From: Apostichopus japonicus | Taxonomy: Eukaryota; Echinodermata; Holothuroidea; Aspidochirotida; Stichopodidae | DNA length: 64,000 nucleotides | Direction: 5' to 3' | Assembly (NCBI RefSeq): GCF_037975245.1 | Contig: NC_092582.1 | Location: forward strand, 17,634,577 to 17,698,576 | Part shown: one piece after another, positions 39,301 to 50,871 of the stretch | Layout: the number at the start of each line of letters is the position of its first letter | Numbering within the stretch: position 1 is the first letter of the stretch | Notes under the pieces: generated by a model | What the model was told of the DNA's origin: nothing | Database searches by the model: none | What the model saw: the letters and a program-made list of their open reading frames with translations, nothing else | Program-made: the position numbers and the translations under genes

Positions 39301-42300
39301 CAATGCGGTATAACTCTCGAGACCCAAAAACGGTAAATAATTATTCAGCTTTCAAACCGCTACAGTTCCGTTCATTTAGTGAAATTATTTAATCATCAAA
39401 TTAAATAATGAATGATTCCTTCTGCTGCATTCATTTTACTATTACTTTTCACCTTTGGACTATTGTCAATATTGTTCCATAATTTCTTCAAACAAGATAA
39501 CGAAAAAAAAAAAATCAAAGCTGATAAATTTGATTGTTTGAGCAGCTGAGTAAAAATTCAACTGCCTCTTGTCTAAGTACGAGGGTTTCATACATTAAGA
39601 ATTCAATTCATTAAGCCAGGATCGCCCATATTGCTATGTGAAGCACAATAGTGTTCGTTACATCACAGATGACAATTTGACACAACTGAGGTGAGAGATC
39701 TTCCCTCCTATTACATCAACAAAACCCTTTTTACTCCAAAGGACCCTTGTTCTACTTAATTCCTGTCGTCCAATGAAATGGTTTTTCCATCTCACTTGAC
39801 ATGGAGAGGCAATGCGAATCTCTCTCTCTCTCTCTGTTTCCAACAAAGACAGAGTGTTTTAATTTCCTCGGGGGTGGTGGTGTGGGGGGAGAATACAAAA
39901 TGCACTTCATATTGGACATTTCAAAGAGGTTGGCGTTAAAAAACTACTTGAGAAACGGAGTGACTTGAGGTTTCTGACAACGGTTTCGAAGCCAAGTACA
40001 GAATTTGAATGGGTTCTTAACTATGCACTGACAAGTGCAATAGGATTTGACTATACTTAGAATGTATTATCTAAAATATGAATCTTTAAATGTCAATTTT
40101 TAGTTAAATGGACAATAATACAAACTGTTCAAAGGAAATACCAAACAAAAAACAGCAAAATGATCTTATACCATCCCAATTTTTTTTTTTATCCATTTAG
40201 CAATTCATATTTTATGGACTGGTAGAGATAGTTTGGAAACATACAGAAATTATAGCAAATTTTGTGACTATTTCTTCTTAGTTTTGAGGCAAAAATCACA
40301 AATCTTGTTGACTCTGAAGAATCCTTCTACACATGTCATTTTCTAGAATTATTTTGTTTTGCAGACTGTTTTTTTATTTCTTTTAACTTCCTACAGAAAA
40401 AAAATGCACAACCCTTGGACATCGTTATTCTACACCATTTTCATCCCCTTGACAAATGAGAAATACCTTTGAAAACATGCCGTTGCTTGAGGCCATAACA
40501 GTCTCATGTATTTCCAATCTAGTTTTGTGTTGTATCTGAGGAACTGACCTAATGCTCTCTGACATGTTAGACTATGCAGTCCAGCCGTTTTATTTCATGA
40601 TCCTCAGCTTGTTCAAAGGGTCATTTCTCAATAACTGAATCACTTAAAAATACAACGTGGACCCATAGGAGTGTTTCTTAAATGGTCAAAATTAATTTTG
40701 TGCGTTTGACGTCATCCTTTTTATGACTCACGAATATGAGCTGATCAGAAGAAAAAAGGTACGCTGTACGCACGGGTACGCAGTATCAGCAAAATATAGG
40801 AACTTCTGTTATTGCTGTCTCCCTGCAGTGTTCCCTCCCACCCACCCACCCCGCCCCCTTGAGTACAAGGGAATCTCTGGTAACTATATTTTGGATTTAA
40901 CTCATTGCTTATGAAACCGACTCCACCCACGAGATATAAAAGTACCCAATACCTTTAGCAACTTTTCAAAAGGGAGAAGGCATTGAATCGACATGTCACA
41001 AGCAGCCCTGTTCAGGGAAGCAGTATGATCAATTGTTACACAGGTGTCCGGACAAACAGTTTGGAAAAGTTCTTTCGTAGCTTTTGTGGTGAAGTTTCTT
41101 GGAATTTTGAAGTTTTGTTCAACATATAATAACTGACAATAAAACTTTCCAAACCAGCCAAGCTATAAGTTCGAGTCTATCTGTAAGCTGCTAGCGAGGT
41201 GGCTAGACGACACACACACTCAAGAAAGAAAGTGCCGATGAAAATAGACTTATGTGCCCCTCATGAATAATTCATGAACATGTCACGCCTGTACAGTTGG
41301 TGAAGACTGATGCTTATCATGATATATTTTCATAAACGCCGACAGTTAAGAAAGTTGCCCTTTTAAACGCCCCATTATAAATTCTTTCTTTATAATTTCT
41401 TTTCGTTATTATTTGTGTACTTTTGTCCAAAATTTTGTTCCTGTTTAACAGTCACACGATGACGGTGTCCAGTGCTTAGAAAACAAAACATCCCGATCAA
41501 AATATTAATCGCACACGTGCGCCAACGGAAGCGGCGTGCCAACTGTAGCCTTCACTTACAGTGAACTTTCGCCTGGAATTATTGACTCAATTGGTATTAA
41601 TGACATGTGTCCCTCCAAGGGCGCCCTCTGCTTGACTGACGACATAAAGCATGTTACCCGGCATATAACTTTATGCAAACTTGTGCACGGAAATGTCAAT
41701 ACATCTGTCTGTGCATGAGTCCGACTAACGTTTTGATGGTGTTGTTTCCAAATCAATGTTTTGTTTGAATTTTTCGTTCCTTTAATCACTTGTGAATGGG
41801 CCAAAAAAATCTGGCAAAAAACAGTGCATCACCATAATTGCGTGATTCTCTGCTACACGACAGTACCAAAAACGTAGAAAGAAAATCGTTTCACAAGACC
41901 GTCGAGATTGAATGCACAACAAGGGTATTAAATTGTTATAGTGCGATTCACAGTTCCCACAATCAACAATCTAAGGGAAGGCATGTCCTCGATACTCTAT
42001 TTATCCATCCACGTGCAAATATCACGATAATGCATGCATTCATGAAAAAGTAACATTCGTGTCTTACCTCGATCAAATTCCTTAGCTTCAAGTCTCGTGA
42101 GCAGAGAATGTCGATGTGGTCCTGGGCGGCTGTGAGCTTGGATACGTACTCGCCGTAGATCAAGAGTTTGTCTCGGAAGTTGATGAAGATGGATCCAATG
42201 GTGGGTGTCTTCTTGAAGAAGCAGTCCTGTATCTTGTCGTACATTTCACTGTGGACTTTGAGCAACTCCTGGAATGACAAAAAGACAAATTTAATTTAGG

Positions 42301-45300
42301 ATCAAAAAATAAGAAAATGTCGACTGTTGCTTTTCAATTTGTTTTCGAACTCAATCACAGTATTCTATTTGAATTTTTTTTTTTTAATTTTTTTTTTAAT
42401 TTTTTGAATTATCAATCAATACTAAAAGAATGTAAACAACTTTACACTGTCTGATGAAAGATCATTTCAAAATTTGAAGTGTCTAAAATGTTAGAAATAT
42501 TTACACTTTGGCTCTTGTCTTACATGTCCTAAAAACGATGTAAAAAGAGTCGGCATTTATGAATCTATTCTCTTTTTTTATTACTAAATTATTATCCTTC
42601 GCTTGGTGAACACATTTGTGATGATTTCTCAAGTTTGATCTATTTTAATCTAAGTTTCAGTAATGTGTGGGAGGATTGGTAAACTAGCCACCCAGATGCA
42701 AAAAAAAACCTTTAACCTTTTAAGCCATTATCAAATTGCACGTAATTTTAAAGTCAGAGTACAGCACAGATATTATGGGGTTCACTTATAACAGGGTTGT
42801 CCAACCTTTTGCAGAGGAGGGCCACATGGAATGATCATGATGAAGTAGGGGGCCGTATGAACCCTTCGCTTGATTTTTCGACTTTTTGCGCGAAGCCTAA
42901 GGCAACAAAATGTGAGCACTGCGCGTGGAGCGCTCTAACTTATTTTCCTTCCTGATAAAACAGTCCAGCCGGCCCCCCTCCCCTCCCCTCCGCTGAGAGA
43001 GTGCCATACAAACATACAAACTGACCTGTATGAAGTTTTTTTTTTGGACCCAGAAGGTTCGAATGATTGATTATATGGCTTCAAATTTTTATCAATGAAT
43101 CTGCTCACTAAATTTCACACCGAAGAGCCTCTCTGGCGGGCCGGACGCAACCCTGCGGCGGGCCGGACTGTGGCCTGCGGGCCGTAGGTTGGACAACCCT
43201 GACTTATAAGATATGAATCTGATGAAATTCTTCTTAAATTTCACAACAAAAATAAATAAATAATAAATGAAACTCCCTCCCCACCCACCCCTATCCTTCC
43301 CCTCCCTTTCTTATCATCAACAGTTAACCCCTGCCCAACAATTAATTAATTAATTCTTCAATCAACTCTCTGGTAATGAAACATCAACCCAGATCTAGCT
43401 CTAAAGAAAAGTGAGAGTAAGGTGAAAATGGGTAAAGAAGGATCTTTAGTTATAAATTTTGAAAGTATCATTTGCCATAGTTTGAGAAACCAACAAAGCA
43501 ATATCCCCAATAACACTTGTAACTAGCTACAGTATTGAACCGGAGTCAAATTAAAGAAGTCTCTCCCGACCCCTTCCACTGCGCACGAATCGAGACACCT
43601 TTGGGGTGATAAAACACTTTTCTCAAGGCAATACTTTCCGCAAGGCAAAACAAGGCGATACATTTCTGCTTCCCCTACCCCCCCACCCCCCTTCTTCAAC
43701 CTCAACTCCAATTCTCCTTATATAACATTAAAAAAAAGCAATTAAAAAAATATTATTTAACACCATCAAACAGAGTAGCTTACCTCAATATTACAAAATA
43801 TCTTATCCTTGTCTTCTCTGGTTATAGCTAATTTCAGAGGGCTTATGAACTCCTGTAGGGGTAAAACAAAGGATTGATAACAAAAACATTCTAAACCGGA
43901 GAGCCAACACTCGGAGTGATTCCTTGCAAAGTATTAAATTTGTGAGAACATTTTAATGTAACACTGCACGCAACATTTTCAAGTTTTCATCTCGAATGAC
44001 CTCTCACCCTAAACTGATAACAATAGAGTTCTGCTACTCAATAAGATGAATCTCCATGCCATGAATGAAGCCCATCCAAGTTTTAATTTTGAAAGTTATT
44101 GAGCTCGCAAAGTTTTTGGACATTGACCTCTGATGACCCTTAAGTGACCTTTGACCTCTACCAAAAAACAATAGAGTTCTTGTACTTTTGTAAGATGGAT
44201 AAAAATTGGGCCAAAGTACAAAGTTCATCAAGGGATTTTCCTTTGCATTTTATAGGGTTTACAAAGTTTGCAGACTTTGACTTCTCATGACCTCAAATGA
44301 CCTTTAACTGCCAAAGAAAACACGAGGGCTCTTGAACTCACTACTATGTTGGAGCCACACACCAAGCATGAAGTTCAACCACCTTGTCTTTCCGAGAGCT
44401 CACAGGCCATGACGTCAAACATAGATACACACAAATCGTTCCGAAGATTCTTTTTGCTTTCATAAGCACACACAAACGAAAAAAGAGTTTTTAAACCAAG
44501 CTTTCTATTCCACAGACATTTTACCGTAGGCAAAGTTGGGGGGACTGGAGAAAAATACTTTTTATGCTATTAGATGACTCTGGATGAATGAAAGTACAAT
44601 AAAACTCACAATATTTCACAGAGCAAGAGTAATGAGAGTAGTTCTCACACTAGACATCAGCCAAACCATTCCCTAATATTCCATTTACACACCTGATAAT
44701 ATTCAGTTTTTTTGCTTTTCCTCCTGAAGTGCACATTTTATAGGTAACAGGGATTTTCAATTTAGCTAATTAGCAACTCTCTCAAAATGCACAAAGCAGG
44801 CCAGACAGAGGAGATGGTAATTAATGCATGAAGACTGTATGGTCCTATTACTCTTCTGTAATGGCCTTGGAAATCCTCTCGGCTGAACTGACTTAGAGAT
44901 GATGTTTTTTCAATTTGATGACTCGTGAAAAATGCAAATGTCAAACAGCCTTGACGCCAAACTGAATTTCCAGGCGTGAAAGATTTCTGTTTTCTCCATC
45001 AAAGCTGGACGTTGTTTAGCGAAACAAAAAAAACAAAAAAACATTCTGCATCATTCATTTATTCCCTAAGATAGTTTGACTGTCATCTTAGGAGTTTGAA
45101 GTTGGTTCAATCATAGGACAATTTTTGTTTTTGATTTGTAAAGAGAGGTATTGCTTCCCACAATTTTACACTATTAATATACAGAGAATGGCCTCTGACC
45201 ACCTACACGTAGTATAAATAATGAACTCTAAAGAAGGGGAGAAACCCTTTCTTGAACATTAGCTGCAGTGTTTACAAGTTCTATTTATTAAACAAGCATG

Positions 45301-46255
45301 TTTAACCCTAACACAATAAATATATATATCACTTCCATTTATTATTAAATAGCTGATGACCACAGAAGTTTTACAATATAATGATACCATTCCCAAGGCA
45401 ATAGAATGATAGAAAATAAAAAGATGAAAAAGCTAAATTGAAAGCCACCGATTACAAGAAGGATGGTGACGTATCCAAGACAAGGGTAATCCAAGGGTCA
45501 AAGGGTAATCCAAGAAGAGGGTAAAGGGCAAAATAGGACTTCAGAAAAGTTTGAAAGGATAATGCTAATTATCCTAGCAAGCAAGTGTGTTGTAAATTGA
45601 AGAAGCACTGGCCCTACCTACTTTGATTTATGGGTGAACCACCAGGAAAATTCCCAATTTACCTTTCTTGCTTTTGGTTTTATGTACTTTTGCTTCCTCT
45701 TTTTTACCTGTCTCCTCACAATTTACACACTCTAGTTTTAGCATGTTTTACCCAGAAGTTAATTGGTGTTACCTCACTCGGTGGTATATGGTCAAAAGGA
45801 AGTGTGATACAATTACACAAAATATATATATATCTATATTATTACACATATTATTACACAATTACATATTATTACAATATTATTACATATTATTACTACA
45901 TTATTACACAAGTCAAAGAAAAACTATGCTAGACCATGGAAAAGAACAAAGAAATTAACTTCCAAAAACGGGAATCGAATTGGCTAACCTCTGGGTTACA
46001 AGCCCGTTCTAGCTGTAAATTCTTTCGCTATTTTTACTGAATAAAAACATTTATCGGCAATTTCGTGAGTACGGGATGTCGACAGAATGCTAATATATAT
46101 GTGAGGGAACAAGTTGGAAGTTACAAAGATCATTTATCATGATCTCAGGCCACCCCTGATTCCTGTAGTAGTGTTCAAACTCTAACTTTGGTGATAATTT
46201 CAAGCGAGACGTCTATTTCAGGGATTGGTTCCCCCCCCTCGTTCCTAAAATCTCT

Positions 46256-46290
<35 letters not shown>

Positions 46291-49200
46291 AAGGCGGATG
46301 GATTTCTATAACCGTTGTGATCTCGTAATCATATACTTACATTTTTGATCATAGTCAGCGCCTCCACGTACTTCCCTTCCGTTTCGGAGATTTCGTTTAA
46401 GCAGTAGTCTCTTCTTTCCGTCGGCTGTGCGTGCAGGGAGAGAGAATTGTCAAACGGATCATTAGTTTTTCGAGGAGGACCATAAAGAAAAAAAATGTCG
46501 AGATAAAAACCAGAACTACTCAATCACGAGTATTTAATTGATGAAGGTGGAGGCAAGCTTTTTCCACTCTGACAATTATGTGGTTAGAAAACTTGAGGAC
46601 ACCTCGACGAAGCCTTGTTATATTTCATACGCTCTTTAACGTACTCACTCTTAAGAATGAGATGGATAAGATTAATAGAACTAATTGAAAACACACCTGA
46701 GTTGCCAGAGGCTAATGATTCAATTTTTGGAGCGTAAAACAAAATGTTCTGATGAGATTATTTTCTTCTTCAAACCTTCACAGTCTTAGCATAAGTTAAT
46801 TGTTATCTGGAGTGATTCCATACCTTACCCATTTGTTTGGTTATGAAACCACAAGAACTACTGCCAATTCAATACGACAGACAGTTGAAAATTAAATGCA
46901 CCAAGGATTTAAGCTTTTAGTCCCTTTGGTCATAATGGCATCTCAAGTGTTCTGTTCCATTTTTTCCAAGTCAAATATTAGAAAAATCTTCCCAATCTGC
47001 CTATTTTTTATGTGGTTTATATTAACATGAAAACATGTTTGTGCAACAGTGTACTGACAGAGTTATAATCATTCATCTGTAAAGTTTTTTGTTTTTTTTT
47101 GTCAGAACTTTTCTCATACAAAGTGAGTTAGAAAACAAATTCTGAGCAAACCCTCAAAAATGTTGCTTAAATAAAAACACTAGCAGTCTATTTTCCATGC
47201 AATAAATTCCATTTCAATTTTTTTTCAAGAAAATTACCCTCTGAATGTCAGAGGTTTCATCAATCACAGGGGATCGAAGGAGGAAGACTCGTCTCGGCTT
47301 TTTTGCGAGCGATCTGTTTATCAGAAGCGTAGCTACCCTGCGTTATCAAGATTATGCTAGCATTAGCTGCTTCTTTGTATTAGGAATTTGATATCCATGT
47401 CGAGTCTCTGTGATGACGTTACGTATACTTCCGATAAAAGTGACGAGAGAAAAAAATGGGTTTGAAGTGAGCAGTCGTTCTCGGACGAGACGGTGGCTTA
47501 CGTCGCTCGTAGATTGATGACGAAAAATGGATGACCAAAATGGCACATCCAGGGGCCAGATAAACTCACCGCTTCTTGGGTTGGCATGATCCCTCCCCTC
47601 TTGGTCACGCTGACCAGATCATCGTATATGTCTTCATCTATTGCCTCCTCCTGAATGGGTGCGTATATATCGTCGGTCGTACTGTAGATATCTTCCACTT
47701 TACTAAAAGATAAAAAAATAAAACAGAATTGGACCATGAGACTTTCATTGCATATCAATTAAAATTCAGAGTGGGGAGGGAGGGAGGGAGAGAGAGAGGG
47801 AGGGAGGTAGGGAGGGGGTGGGGTGGTTGGAGAGTATACGTAAAAGCAGGTTAAAGGAGTAATAGGTTTCAAAACCTCTGTGGACCTTTTTTTCTCTTTA
47901 GTACCCAGTTCTATTACTGAAAGCGAGTAGATTAAATTTTTTACACCAGGTAAGCAACTTGGCACCCAGGTATTTGACATTTCCCCAATGGCTTTAAAAC
48001 ATTATTTTTTAACCTTTCCCACTACACCCACCCCATTAGCCAATGAAAGACTTTTGTTACCTCCTATAAAGCATCAACGGACAAACTTTTTCTTTTAAGG
48101 AAATTTGTTGTTAGTGCTTCGTAACCCCTGCGGGGGGGGGGTGGGAGAGAGGAGGGGAGGGGAGGGATTTATTGAACAATGTGAGCTAAAAGAATTAATT
48201 CTTCTATTTTATCAGGGTCCCAAAAAAAAATTGAGCATTTTCTGATATGTTTAATTGTGCTTAACAACACAAGAAAAACATACAGACTGCATTAACATTA
48301 ATCAGTCCACCAATTAACAAGTAATATTGGATCAAACCTAAGAATAAGTTTCATTCACACAGTCTAACATGTGGATTGCGCAGATGTGTGGAGAGAGGTA
48401 TGTGATTTCATAATTTCTCAATATCCAAAAGCCAAGAATTGACTTACTCCATGTCATCTCCGAGGCCACCGTATATGTCATCGTCTATCCTCTCTTCTCC
48501 TAGATAGAAAGGCCTGCACATGTGGAAAAATAATAAAAATATCATAAAAATTTAATTTTTGTACTTCATAGAATTACAGGGTATGACAAATTTTAATACT
48601 ATCTTTATTTCATCATACAAGTTTAAGTTCACAACAGCTTAAAAATGTACAAATTCATCTCATGAGCTTCACTGCAAATAAATGAATCATTCCGGGACAA
48701 AAAGAAAGAACTACTTTAGCACATTAAAAACACACCGTGATTATTTGGATAGACTAAACTTAAAGTACAAAGCTCCATTAGCATCCACTGCTGCTGTTTA
48801 TATACATAAAAAAAAAACAACAACAAGAGGACTGTTGTGTAAAACACAATTCTAAAAGCATTTTCATAATTGTTAGTTTGTTTGTTTTTGATTTTTTTTT
48901 GATTGGTTTTCATCAGGGTTTTTACTTCAACTTTCAAAGGGTTGAACCGTTTTGTACAAACAATTACAATGAGGTCAGCTCTTTGAATATTCATATAGTC
49001 ATTGTTATCAATGACTATATGAATATTCAAGACATGTCACCAACCTGGCTTTAAAAAAAAAAAAAAAAAAACCTCTGTACATACGATCTCAAGCGAGTGC
49101 TTTTATAGGAACGCACACCATTTCCGTCAAATCTAATTTCAACACTCACGCACAATAATAAACGGAACGAGAATGATGTGAAATTAAGCTTCAGAGAATA

Positions 49201-50796
49201 GGCTAAATTTCACGCCTTGGGTTCACGGAAAGGTTAGTTGCTATCACCTATTTTCACTTTCCAAGCTACATGCTTCAAGAAGTTTAAAAGAAAAAAAAAT
49301 TTCATAGTAATTATATGTAGTACTAATTTTCAACGGTTTTTCCAAGCGAAAAGAAAGAAAGAATTTATGGAATGTCAGACTGAGGTATACCACAATTAAC
49401 AATCATTACTGGTATTCAAACAAGTTGACATTGAGGAAACAGTTTCCTGAAATCTAACAAAGTCCTTATATCAAGGGTTCTAAGTATTTCAAAAGGTCCA
49501 GTTACTCTCTCAAAATTCAGAAATCAGGAAGTATTACTACAGTCCAAACTGATGGACATCCCAAACCCTGACTGGTTTGGATATTGACAAGCTACTAATA
49601 GTTACCAATCTCACCTCACTACTATTGCACTGCCTGCTCTCACCAGTTTACAGAGTTAGTAAACTTTCAGAAGTAGGCCCAATTTTGACCTACTTCTGAG
49701 GTCACAAATGATGGACTCCAATGTGGCATAAGTAGGAGCCGACCCAGAGGTGGGTCAGAAGGGGTGGGGTGGGGTGTTTATCTGTCACCACCATATGGAT
49801 CAGGCAGAAGAGGCGGGTAAGATAGGAGTGCAATACAGAACATGATGAAGACTGGGCATTTAAAAGCCTGTATTAGCCCCAAATTATAGCACGCGATATT
49901 TGCTAGAAGTTTTCAACAAAGTACTTCCCTGGAGATCTTCGCTCTCCAAATTGTTCTCAGACAATTTTTAAGATACACACAAGATGACTGAATCACCCGG
50001 TGAGAAAAATATTCCTCGAAGGTTGTAATAAAAACAGGTTAAGAAGTTTGACCAAAGGTGACCATATTTGAATATCTAGCATGTTTGGGACCAATACAGC
50101 ATACCTTTAAGTTAGCTAAAAGCAAAAAGCAAAAGCAAAATTCTTTTTGGCACGATTGGCAGTCCATGCATTGGGAGCAGTACTGTATCCACAGCATAAT
50201 GTATACAAAAACAGACTGAGCAGGAAGTTCATGTGATACATCACTCGAGAAGGTCAAATTCATGTACAGGGAACAAAGAAAGAATGTCTCTGTGTGTAGA
50301 ATATTGTTATTATTCATCTGCACATGTTGACATAACTGTACTCATGAACAGGTGACTGTTAATTGGGGACAAACACTCTATTTCAAGACAGCATTTTTCT
50401 TTAAAGTTTCAAAGAAAGCACCTTTCAGACAAACCGACCTTGCACTGTGTACTGCCAGTTAACAACCTTTTTGCACACAAAAAGTCAGTGTGTGTGTCTA
50501 TTTTTTTGATATTTGTCGAGAACAATGGTTTTCAAACAAAGGTGCTTCGTTCATGCTCAAAAGGTAAACAATAGTTTATGATGCGTGACTATGAAAGCGG
50601 TTTCTATCACCGAAACTTTGGAAATGTGTTTTATAAGTTATATTTTCCTTGGTGTCTGCTAATACCCCCAGAAAAGAACTTTCAAATACTTGTAGCTCAA
50701 CTGTTTTACAGAAGACCTTTTCAAACCGATCGTTTTTTGATCGTTTCGAAGTAACCTGTGATTACCACAAAATAGAATGCATATAGATAGATAGAT

Positions 50797-50871
<75 letters not shown>

